Shown piece after piece: positions 34,156 through 42,423 of a stretch of DNA of 64,000 bases (position 1 is the first letter of the stretch; each line of letters starts with the position of its first letter). A model generated the notes under the pieces. That model saw nothing but the letters and a program-made list of their open reading frames with translations. It was not told the origin of the DNA and searched no databases. The position numbers were made by a program, and so were the translations under genes. Source of the DNA: Massilia niastensis DSM 21313 (GTDB lineage Bacteria > Pseudomonadota > Gammaproteobacteria > Burkholderiales > Burkholderiaceae_D); contig NZ_KB908084.1 of NCBI RefSeq assembly GCF_000382345.1, forward strand, positions 85,652 through 149,651, given 5' to 3'.

Positions 34156-35276
34156 TCAAGCCAGGCGATAGTCCCGAATGACGTCCGGATCCGGTTCGAT
34201 GCCGAGCCCGGGGCCTTGCGGCACGGCGATGGCGCCATGCCTGGGCAGGATGGCGTCGCCGTACAATTGCGCTTCCAGGTCGAGGTAGCGCCACTCGAGC
34301 AGCGCATTCGGGCCTCCCCATGCGGCGCTGGCATGGACGCTGGCCAGCAGGCCGGGGCCGTCGTAGAACGAGTGCACCATCACGGTGGCGTTGTGTGCGG
34401 CGGCCAGCGCGAAGACCTTGCGCAATTCCGTGATCCCGCCCATTTTCGCTGGACTCGGTTGCACGAAATCGACGGCCCGCGCCCCCAGCAGATGCTGGAA
34501 ATCGATCAGGGTCGAGGCATTTTCGCCGGCGCGACCGGGATGCCTCCTTCCCGGCGCACCTGTGCCAGGCCCTCATGGTTTTCGGGCGGCCATACCGGTT
34601 CTTCCAGCCAGTGCAAGTCATAGGGACGCAGCGCACGGGCCATGTCCAGCGCCTCGCGCACCGTCCATGGGCAGTTCACGTCGAGGGCGATCCGCACATC
34701 TTCTCCGGCAGCCTCGCGCGCGGCCCGTACACAGTCGAGCCGCACCTCATGCAGCTTGATATGCCGGTAGCCGTCGAGCAGTGCACGGCCGGTGTTTTGC
34801 CTGACGAGCTCCGGATCCGTGTAGCGGATCAAGCTTGCATAGCAGGGCAGGCTGGCCGCGTCGCTGCCGCCCAGCAGTCGATGAAGCGGCTGGCCGCACG
34901 CCTTGCTGGCCAGGTCCCACAGGGCGATATCGAGCGCCGACAGGCCGAACATGAGCGCGCCGCTTCGACCATAGACATGCAGGGCCGCCTGGAGCTCATG
35001 CATCAGCTTTTCGATCGGCACGGCATGGCGTCCGATGCAAAGCGGTGCAATCGCATGGTCGATGGCGGCCTTCACGACCAAGGCGGTGCCCAGGCCAAAG
35101 CTCTCTCCCCATCCGACACGCCCCTGGTCCGTGCTGAGCTTGACGATCAGCGCATCGACCGTCTTCAAGCCCTTTCCACCCCATGGGCCGGCATCCGCCG
35201 TGCCTCCCGCGGTGAAGGGGATACGCAAGGGAATGGCTTCTATGGCGGTTATTAGTCCATCAGCATGAGGGTCCAT
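34156..35276 (-). pseudogene. mandelate racemase/muconate lactonizing (enolase superfamily) enzyme, frameshifted
   Basis: Two adjacent frames give one protein. From ATG 35276, the first frame encodes the capping domain (ITAIEAIPLRIPFTAGGTA ... VGWGESFGLG) and part of the barrel (GYRHIKLHEV; IALDVNCPWTVREALDMARAL; LHWLEEPVWPPENHEGLAQ). After RREGGIPVA it runs into a stop at 34506. The neighbouring frame continues GENASTLIDFQHLLGARAVDFVQPSPAKMGGITELRKVF and ends naturally at 34156. A single-base deletion near 34530 (gtcgcgccggcgaaaat) explains this. Metal ligands Asp (DVN) and Glu (LEEP, GEN) are present across both parts. Substrate unknown. Confidence 0.8.
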
Positions 35277-35460
35277 GGCGGCGCGCCTCCCGGTTGCCGT
35301 GATCGTGACGAGAATTTCAGCATAGATGGAGGCCGCCAAATGTCCAGCGCATGGCGGTACAGGGATGCGGCGCCTGCAAAGACAAACCGCGGCGCCGGTT
35401 GTCACCAGTCGCCGCGGTTCGATGAGGGGGCGCGGGTGTCACGCCGCGCTGCCGGTTACA

Positions 35461-37278
35461 TCAGGGCTTCTTCGGCTCTTCCTTCGGCCAGGCCATGCCC
35501 AGCCAGGACGCGTTCAGCGCCTTCTGCGGCTCGTCCGCCTTGTCCAGCGCCTTCAGCTTGAGCTTGCCCTTGGCCTGCAGCACCGGCGCGACCTGGAGCT
35601 CGCGCAGTTCGTCGCGGCGGAACAGGTGCAGCTTGAACGGACCCGCCTTCGACAGCGACATCTTGTCCGACAAATCCTTCGCCGATACGCGCAGGCCGTT
35701 CACGGCAACCAGCACGTCGCCGGACACCACGCCCGCCTTCCACGCCGGGCTGTCGCGCTCGACCACGGTCACGACGGCCGGGTCGCTGCCTTCGCGCACG
35801 GTCCAGCCGGCCCACCATTCGTCCTTCTGTTCCTGGTCCTTCGGCACGTCGACCAGGCGCTGCAGGCCGACCTGTCCGAGCAGCTTGTCGAACGGGATCT
35901 CGGCGGTGCCGTCGACGTACTGGCTCCACCAGCCGCTCCAGTCCTGGCCGCTGACCTGGCGCAGCGCCGCCAGCACGGCCGGCACGTCGTAGCCGCCCTG
36001 GGCCACCGAGTGCTTCTCGTACAGGATGCGGTGCATGTCCTCCAGGCCCTTGGCGCCCTTGGTCTGGCGGCGCAGCTCGATGTCCATCATCAGCGCCAGC
36101 AGCTGGCCCTTGGAGTAGATGTTGACCGAGGCGTTGCGCGCGCGCTCGCCGCCGACCGCGATCCATTCGTCGAAGCTGGCGTCGGCCGCGCTCTGCTGGA
36201 AGCGGCCCGGCTGGTGCAGGTAGTCGTCGATCTGCTTCGCATACTCTTCCATGAATTCGTCGCGCTTCTGCAGGCCGGCGCGCAGCACGATCATCTCGTC
36301 GAAGTAGGAGGTGTGGCCCTCGGCGATCCACAGCAGGCGGTTGTAGTTCTCGTTCTGGTAGTCGTAGGGCACCATCTCCTTCGGACGGTAGGCCTTCACG
36401 TTCCAGGTGTGGAAGAACTCGTGCGCCGACACTTTCAGGAAGTCGAGGTAGCCCTTGCGCGAGGCGAAGGTCCAGCGCGGCTTCTGGATGACGGTGGAGT
36501 TCACGTGCTCGGTGGCGCCGCCGGCGTTGTCGGTGGCGTGCACGATGAACAGGTAGCGCTTGAACGGGTAGCTGCCGCCATACAGCTTGGCGCCTTCGGC
36601 CACGATCTTCTTCAGGTCGGCCATCATCTGCTTGCCGTCGTGGTTGCCACGGCCCCAGATTGCCAGCTCGATCGTGCGGCCGTCCACGGCATCGGTGTAG
36701 AACTCGTGGACGCCGGTCTCGATCGGCGAGTCGATCAGCACGTCGTAGTTCGGCGCGACGAAGCAGTGGCCGCAGGCGCCGGCGTCCATGCCCGAGCGCG
36801 ACTGCCAGCCTTGCGGCACGTCGAGCCTGACCTTGACCGGCTCGTTGCGGAAGGGCGCGGCGTAGACGAACACGCCGCTGGCGTCCAGGTAGGCGTGGGT
36901 GTCGTCGATATGGCGGGTGCGTTCGGCCAGCAGGTTGGCATACAGCTCGTACTGCACCGTCACCGTGTCGCCCGGTTTCGTGTCGACCGTCCAGGTGCCC
37001 TTGTCGCTCTTCGCCACCGGCAGCGCCTGGCCCTTGGCGTCGAAGGCCTTGAACAGGCGCACGCCGTTGGCCAGGTTCAGCACCTGGTAGCGGCCGGTGC
37101 GCCAGTTCGGCATCTGCACTTCCAGCTTGTTGCCGGATGCGGCAGGGAAGGTGGCGCGCACCTCGGCCAGGTGCTGGGCGGCGTCGGTGATGCGCAGCTG
37201 GTAGTCGACGTCAGCGTGCGCGGGCGCGGCGCCGAGCAGGGCCAGGGGGAGGGCGTAGGCAAGGAATGTTGGTTTCAT
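35461..37278 (-). CDS. M61-family metallopeptidase with PDZ domain
   Basis: 605-aa secreted or periplasmic zinc aminopeptidase. Signal peptide MKPTFLAYALPLALLGAAPAHA; N-terminal beta domain; catalytic region with HEFFH (residues 286-290, VSAHEFFHTWNVKAYRPKEM) and downstream zinc ligand Glu320 in WIAEGHTSYFDE, typical of glycyl aminopeptidase-like M61 proteins. A C-terminal PDZ domain covers about residues 500-565 (DSPAWKAGVVSGDVLVAVNGLRVS). I chose ATG 37278 because it begins the signal peptide. The last codons (WPKEEPKKP) and 3' flank recur as a remnant at 32271-32375. Confidence 0.93.
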   Translation of the reverse strand: MKPTFLAYALPLALLGAAPAHADVDYQLRITDAAQHLAEVRATFPAASGNKLEVQMPNWRTGRYQVLNLANGVRLFKAFDAKGQALPVAKSDKGTWTVDTKPGDTVTVQYELYANLLAERTRHIDDTHAYLDASGVFVYAAPFRNEPVKVRLDVPQGWQSRSGMDAGACGHCFVAPNYDVLIDSPIETGVHEFYTDAVDGRTIELAIWGRGNHDGKQMMADLKKIVAEGAKLYGGSYPFKRYLFIVHATDNAGGATEHVNSTVIQKPRWTFASRKGYLDFLKVSAHEFFHTWNVKAYRPKEMVPYDYQNENYNRLLWIAEGHTSYFDEMIVLRAGLQKRDEFMEEYAKQIDDYLHQPGRFQQSAADASFDEWIAVGGERARNASVNIYSKGQLLALMMDIELRRQTKGAKGLEDMHRILYEKHSVAQGGYDVPAVLAALRQVSGQDWSGWWSQYVDGTAEIPFDKLLGQVGLQRLVDVPKDQEQKDEWWAGWTVREGSDPAVVTVVERDSPAWKAGVVSGDVLVAVNGLRVSAKDLSDKMSLSKAGPFKLHLFRRDELRELQVAPVLQAKGKLKLKALDKADEPQKALNASWLGMAWPKEEPKKP

Positions 37279-37387
37279 GTCCAGAATGGATGGGCTCAGG
37301 TAACAGTGCGCGGAAGTGTATGCCACCTGAGGCGCTTAGGCCAGCGTTAACGTTGCCTGTAGGTACGTTGCCAACATGCGCTCCTTG

Positions 37388-38188
37388 TCAGGCAGGCTGG
37401 GCCTGCCCCCCGACCAGGATATCGCCACCCTCGGTGCGCGTGCGGATCAGGCAGGAGCGTCCCGTTGCACGGCCCTGCAGCAGCGTGATGCCGCGGCCCA
37501 GCAGCGCAGTCAGGGCGCCGGCCGCCACGCCCGTGGCGCTGTCCTCCAGCGCCGGGTCGAGGTGGTTGAAGTTGCGGCCCTCGAAGCGGCCGTCGTCCAG
37601 CTCGCAGTAGACGTAGCAGCCGTTCACGCCCGCTTCCTTGCCCCAGGCGGCAAGCGCCGGCAGGTCGGGCGCCAGGCCATGCAGGGTGGCCGCATCCGCC
37701 ACCTGGACCAGCAGCTTCGGGCTGCCGACCGAGGCCACGCGCGGCGGCGCGAGCGGCGCCAGCCCGGGCGCGGCCAGCAGGCGTGCGAGCAGGGCGGGCG
37801 CCGGTAGCGGCTGCGGCGCATCCTGCGCCTGCAGGCGCACGAAGACCTCGCCGCCGGTGCTGGCAAGTGCGCCGGCAAGTTCGAGCCGCTGGCCGCGCAT
37901 GGCCGTCTTCACCGCCAGCCGTGCGCCGGCGCCGTGGCGCATGAACAGCCGCTTCGCCACGGCCAGGGTCGCGTGCAGGCACAGGGGACTGCGCATGTGC
38001 GGATAGAAGAAGTCGACCACGGCCGCCACGCCGGGGCCGTCGGCGGGATCGATCCAGACGCAGGTCGTGTTGCGCTCGCGCGCAAAGGCCTGGCGCGCGT
38101 CAAGGGACGACGGATCGTCCTCGATCACCAGGGCCGGGTTGCCGTCGCCGGCGTGCTCGCCGAAGCAGCGGAAGGCGTGAATCTGCAT
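37388..38188 (-). CDS. PhzF family protein
   Basis: 266-aa member of the PhzF/YddE isomerase-epimerase fold. The N-terminal HAFRCFGEHAGDGNPALVIEDD carries the GNP motif, and the C-terminal NHLDPALEDSATGVAAGALTALL is the repeat-related D-P-x-x-G/S-x-x signature. The usual catalytic Glu after the GNP region may be the E in ARERNTTCVWI, though the context is divergent. Phenazine genes are absent, so the reaction is unknown. The gene is divergent from dnaE2; the shared 98-bp spacer carries the LexA box, so SOS might also touch this promoter. Confidence 0.87.
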   Translation of the reverse strand: MQIHAFRCFGEHAGDGNPALVIEDDPSSLDARQAFARERNTTCVWIDPADGPGVAAVVDFFYPHMRSPLCLHATLAVAKRLFMRHGAGARLAVKTAMRGQRLELAGALASTGGEVFVRLQAQDAPQPLPAPALLARLLAAPGLAPLAPPRVASVGSPKLLVQVADAATLHGLAPDLPALAAWGKEAGVNGCYVYCELDDGRFEGRNFNHLDPALEDSATGVAAGALTALLGRGITLLQGRATGRSCLIRTRTEGGDILVGGQAQPA

Positions 38189-38210
38189 GTGTTTCCCTTG
38201 TCGGACACGG

Positions 38211-38241
38211 TTGCTCGGTTATACTGTGTTTTTATACAGTA
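38211..38241 (+). promoter_or_regulatory. dnaE2 promoter with LexA (SOS) box
   Basis: LexA site CTGT-N8-ACAG with TA flanks at 38222-38241. A -35 TTGCTC (38211-38216) and -10 TATACA (38233-38238), 16 bp apart, bracket and overlap it. It starts 65 bp before the dnaE2 GTG and matches the imuA box in both half-sites. Confidence 0.88.
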
Positions 38242-38286
38242 TTGCTGTTCTATCCAGCATTCTAGCCCAGCCTTTGCCTATCGACC

Positions 38287-41200
38287 GTGACCGACCAGAT
38301 CTTTTCCGCTCCGCAAGCGCCCCAGGTACTGCCGCAGTACGCCGAACTGTTCTGCCTATCGAACTTCTCGTTCCTGCACGGCGCCTCGCACGCGGAGGAA
38401 CTGGTGGCGCGCGCCGTGCAGCTCGGGTACTTCGCGCTGGCGCTCACCGACGAGTGCTCGCTGGCCGGCGTGGTGCGCGCCCATGCCGAAGCGAAGAAGG
38501 CCGGCCTGCCGCTCGTGATCGGCGCCCATTTCCACCTGAAGGGCGCGGACGGCAGCCCGGCGCTGTCCCTGATCCTGCTGGCCCAGAACCGCAACGGCTA
38601 CGGCAACCTGTCCGAGCTGATCACCCTGGGCCGCATGAGAAGCGCCAAGGGCGAGTACTTCCTGACCCCCGATGACCTGGCCGGACCGGGCCCCGGACAC
38701 GCGCATTTGAGGCACATGCCGGACTGCCTGGCGATCCTGCTGCCGGCCTATCCGGGCCACGAGGCGCTCGATGTCGACCGCCTGCATGCCCAGGCGGCGT
38801 GGATGGCCACGACCTTCCCGGGACGCGCCTGGCTCGGCCTGGTCCTGCTGCACCGGGCCTTCGACGAGGCGCACCGCGCCACGGTCGAGGAGGTGGGCTG
38901 GCAGCATGGCCTGCCGATCGTCGCACTGGGCCACGTGTGCATGCACGTGCGCTCGCGCAAGCCGCTGCAGGACACCTTGAGCGCCACGCGCCTGGGCAAG
39001 CCGGTGGCCGAATGCGGCTACGGACTGGCCCAGAACGCCGAGCAGCACCTGCGCGCGCGCCTGCGCCTGGCCAATATCTATACGCGCGAGGCGCTGGACG
39101 AGACCGTGCGCATCGCGCGCCTGTGCACCTTCTCGCTCGACGAACTGCGCTACGAATACCCGGACGAAGTGGTCCCGGCCGGGCACGACGCCACCAGCTA
39201 CCTGCGCGCCGAAACCTATATCGGCGCGCACCGGCGCTTCCGCGAAGGCATCCCGGCCCGGGTCCAGGCCCAGATCGAGCACGAACTGGCCCTGATCGCC
39301 GAGATGCGCTACGAGCACTACTTCCTGACGGTGTACGACATCGTGCGCTTCGCGCGCTCACAGAACATCCTGTGCCAGGGACGCGGCTCGGCGGCCAATT
39401 CGGCGGTCTGCTACTGCCTCGGCATCACCGAGGTCGACCCGGCGCGCGCCAGCCTGCTGTTCGAGCGCTTCATCTCGAAGGAGCGCAACGAGCCGCCCGA
39501 CATCGACGTCGACTTCGAGCACCAGCGGCGCGAGGAGGTCATCCAGTACATCTACGCCAAGTACGGGCGCGAGCGCGCCGCGCTGGCCGCGGTGGTGATC
39601 AGCTACCGGCCCAAGAGCGCGCTGCGCGACAGCGGGCGCGCGCTCGGCATCGACCTGGCGATCGTCGAGAAGGTGGCCAAGACCCACCACTGGTTCGACG
39701 GCCGCGCCGACCTGCTGGGCCGCCTGGCCGAGAGCGGGCTCGATCCGGAAGCGCCGCTGTCGCAGCAGTGGGCCACCCTGGCGCAGCAGCTGCTGAACTT
39801 CCCGCGCCACCTGTCGCAGCACCCGGGCGGCTTCGTGATCGCGCAGGGCAAGCTGTCGCGCCTGGTGCCGATCGAGAACGCGGCGATGGCGGACCGCAGC
39901 GTGATCCAGTGGGACAAGAACGACCTCGAGGAGCTGGGCCTGATGAAGGTCGACGTGCTGGCGCTGGGCATGCTGTCGATGCTGCGCCGCGCGCTGGAGC
40001 TGGTCGGCCAGCGCCACGGCGACGTGTTCGAGATGCAGGACATCCCGGCCGACGATCCGGCCACCTACGACATGATCTGCGCCGCCGACACCGTGGGCGT
40101 GTTCCAGATCGAGTCGCGCGCGCAGATGAGCATGTTGCCGCGCATGCGGCCGCGCGAGTTCTACGACCTGGTGATCGAGGTGGCGGTGGTGCGTCCCGGC
40201 CCGATCCAGGGCGGCATGGTCCATCCCTACCTGCGCCGGCGCCAGGGGCTGGAGCCGGTGCATTACCCGAGCCCCGAAATGAAGGTGGCCCTGGAACGCA
40301 CGCTGGGCGTGCCGATCTTCCAGGAGCAGGTGATGCAGGTGGCGATCCTGGGCGCCGGCTTCACGCCGGGCGAGGCCGACCAGCTGCGGCGCGCGATGGC
40401 GGCCTGGAAGCGCAAGGGCGGCCTGGAACAGTACTACGAGCGCATCGTGCACGGCATGCTGGAACGCGGCTACCAGCTCGAATTCGCCGAGGCGATCTTC
40501 AGCCAGATCCAGGGCTTCGGCGAATACGGCTTCCCCGAGTCGCACGCGGCCAGCTTCGCGCTGCTGGCCTATGCCAGCTCCTGGCTCAAGTGCCACGAGC
40601 CGGCCGCCTTCCTGTGCGCGCTGCTCAACAGCCAGCCGATGGGCTTCTACAGTCCCTCCCAGCTGGTGCAGGACGGGCGCCGCCACGGCATCGAGGTGCG
40701 TCCTGTGGATGTCAACATCAGCGGCTGGGAATCGGCGCTGGAAGAATATGACCCGGTCGACCGCACGCGCCAGCCGGCGGTGCGGCTCGGCTTATCCCTG
40801 CAGCGCGGCATGAGCAGCGAAGCCGCCGCCCGCATCGAGGATGCGCGCGCGATCCGGCCCTTCGAGAGCGTGGCCGACCTGGCGCGGCGCGCCCGGCTCG
40901 AGCGCGGCGACCTGCAGGTGCTGGCCGCGTCGAATGCGCTGCAATCGCTGGCCGGGCACCGGCGCGAGGCGCTATGGCAGGCGGTGGGCGCGGCGCCGGA
41001 CCGCGACCTGCTGCGTCCGACCACGCCGCGCGAAGAGGCGCCGCAGCTGGCCGCGCCCAGCGAGGGCGAGGAGATCGTGGGCGACTACCGCGCGCAGGGC
41101 CTGACCCTGGGCCGCCATCCGCTGGCCCTGCTGCGCCCGCAGCTGCTGGCCAGGCGCTTCATGCCGGCGTCCACCCTGATGGACTACCAGGACGGCCAGC

Positions 41201-41478
41201 TGGCGCGCGCCTGCGGCATCGTGACGGTGCGCCAGCGCCCCGGGACCGCCAAGGGGGTGCTGTTCATCACGCTGGAGGACGAGACCGGCAACGTCAACGT
41301 GATCGTCTGGCCAACGCTGGTGGAGCAGCAGCGGCGCGAGGTGCTGAATGCGCCGCTGCTCGGGGTGTATGGAGTGTGGCAGAGGGAAGGGGAGGTGCGC
41401 CACCTGGTGGCCAAGCGGCTGGTCGACATGTCGCAGCTGCTGGGCCGCCTGAATACGTCGAGCCGGGACTTCTGCTGA
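38287..41478 (+). CDS. dnaE2: error-prone DNA polymerase III alpha subunit DnaE2
   Basis: 1063-aa C-family polymerase, the catalytic member of the ImuA-ImuB-DnaE2 mutasome that copies damaged templates. PHP domain at the N-terminus (AELFCLSNFSFLHGASHAEELVARA), palm motifs GRGSAANSAVCYCLGIT and PPDIDVDFEHQRREEV with catalytic aspartates, then helix-hairpin-helix and OB-fold (ACGIVTVRQRPGTAKGVLFITLEDETGNVNVIVWP). It lacks the C-terminal beta-clamp tail of DnaE1, and its length fits DnaE2. The start codon is GTG at 38287. imuAB lie 30 kb away, not adjacent as usual. Confidence 0.95.
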   Translation: MTDQIFSAPQAPQVLPQYAELFCLSNFSFLHGASHAEELVARAVQLGYFALALTDECSLAGVVRAHAEAKKAGLPLVIGAHFHLKGADGSPALSLILLAQNRNGYGNLSELITLGRMRSAKGEYFLTPDDLAGPGPGHAHLRHMPDCLAILLPAYPGHEALDVDRLHAQAAWMATTFPGRAWLGLVLLHRAFDEAHRATVEEVGWQHGLPIVALGHVCMHVRSRKPLQDTLSATRLGKPVAECGYGLAQNAEQHLRARLRLANIYTREALDETVRIARLCTFSLDELRYEYPDEVVPAGHDATSYLRAETYIGAHRRFREGIPARVQAQIEHELALIAEMRYEHYFLTVYDIVRFARSQNILCQGRGSAANSAVCYCLGITEVDPARASLLFERFISKERNEPPDIDVDFEHQRREEVIQYIYAKYGRERAALAAVVISYRPKSALRDSGRALGIDLAIVEKVAKTHHWFDGRADLLGRLAESGLDPEAPLSQQWATLAQQLLNFPRHLSQHPGGFVIAQGKLSRLVPIENAAMADRSVIQWDKNDLEELGLMKVDVLALGMLSMLRRALELVGQRHGDVFEMQDIPADDPATYDMICAADTVGVFQIESRAQMSMLPRMRPREFYDLVIEVAVVRPGPIQGGMVHPYLRRRQGLEPVHYPSPEMKVALERTLGVPIFQEQVMQVAILGAGFTPGEADQLRRAMAAWKRKGGLEQYYERIVHGMLERGYQLEFAEAIFSQIQGFGEYGFPESHAASFALLAYASSWLKCHEPAAFLCALLNSQPMGFYSPSQLVQDGRRHGIEVRPVDVNISGWESALEEYDPVDRTRQPAVRLGLSLQRGMSSEAAARIEDARAIRPFESVADLARRARLERGDLQVLAASNALQSLAGHRREALWQAVGAAPDRDLLRPTTPREEAPQLAAPSEGEEIVGDYRAQGLTLGRHPLALLRPQLLARRFMPASTLMDYQDGQLARACGIVTVRQRPGTAKGVLFITLEDETGNVNVIVWPTLVEQQRREVLNAPLLGVYGVWQREGEVRHLVAKRLVDMSQLLGRLNTSSRDFC

Positions 41479-41484
41479 AGGAGC

Positions 41485-42423
41485 TCACTCGAGTCCGAGC
41501 CACTTGCGGTAGGACTGGTAGTGGTGGATCACGAACCCGCCGAACGCCGGCATCGCGCCGACGCTCTTCGCGGTCAGCCCCAGCTCGCGCTCCATGTCCG
41601 CTTCCTTCAGGTGGTGGAACGAGACCTTCCTGATCGTATTGGGCAGGGTCTCGACCCCGATCATGACCTTGCGCCCGGTCGCATTCGCATACTCGAGTTC
41701 ATCCATCGCATGGCTGATGATCCCGTCCCCGCCGTCCGCACGGTCGCGGTAGTCCATCAGCGCCACATAGTCGTACAGGTCCTGCACATGCTGGCTGACC
41801 GGCTTGCGCTTGCCCTTCCAGTCGATCTGGATGCCGTCGAACCAGAACGGAATCGCGGGACCCATCGGCAGCGCCTGGCCGGACTTCTGCTTGAGGCGCA
41901 CCAGCGCGTCGGACATCTCGATGAACTCGGCCAGCAGGGCCATCTTGCGGGTCGACCACTCGTCCAGGATGTGCGGCTCGATGTCGAGGTTGATGCCGTC
42001 GAAGCGTTCCTCGGGCGCGGCGCCCTTGTTGTAGTCGAGGACGCGCTGCAGCATGGCCTCGGCCTGCGCGCGGTAGCGCGGCAGCACGTAGCGTTCCGTG
42101 TTCAGGTAGCCGGAACCGAGCAGCGCGTACACTTTCAGGCCGTTGGCGTGCATGCGGCGCACCAGGGCTCGGTACAGCTGCGGCTGTTCGGTGATCAGGT
42201 TGCGGCCCTTGAGGGCGTCGGCGTACAGGTAGACCGTGTCGATCGACTTCGACTTCAGGAAGGCGATGCCGCGCTCGGCCGCCGCGCCCTGCTGCAGCAT
42301 GGCGTAGGACTCTTCTTCCCAGGTCCAGATCGCGCGCGGGGCCGCTTCGGGCGCGCCCGGGTCCGGCGCCGCATGGGCGCTCATGCCGACGGCGAGCAGC
42401 AGGGAGGCGAGGATGCGTTTCAC
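41485..42423 (-). CDS. periplasmic TIM-barrel, glycoside hydrolase-like protein
   Basis: 312-aa exported protein (signal peptide MKRILASLLLAVGMSAHA). The sequence looks like a TIM-barrel glycosidase: RAIWTWEEESYAML, then FLKSKSIDTVYLYAD, ANGLKVYALLGSGYL, and RFDGINLDIEPHILDEW, where the D-x-D/E-x-E-like LDIEP motif recalls GH18-type barrels. YDYVALMDYRD and KVMIGVET continue the barrel strands. I cannot assign a family number or substrate. It overlaps the LTA-synthase-like gene by 4 bp, and is the last gene of a three-gene envelope operon. Confidence 0.72.
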   Translation of the reverse strand: MKRILASLLLAVGMSAHAAPDPGAPEAAPRAIWTWEEESYAMLQQGAAAERGIAFLKSKSIDTVYLYADALKGRNLITEQPQLYRALVRRMHANGLKVYALLGSGYLNTERYVLPRYRAQAEAMLQRVLDYNKGAAPEERFDGINLDIEPHILDEWSTRKMALLAEFIEMSDALVRLKQKSGQALPMGPAIPFWFDGIQIDWKGKRKPVSQHVQDLYDYVALMDYRDRADGGDGIISHAMDELEYANATGRKVMIGVETLPNTIRKVSFHHLKEADMERELGLTAKSVGAMPAFGGFVIHHYQSYRKWLGLE

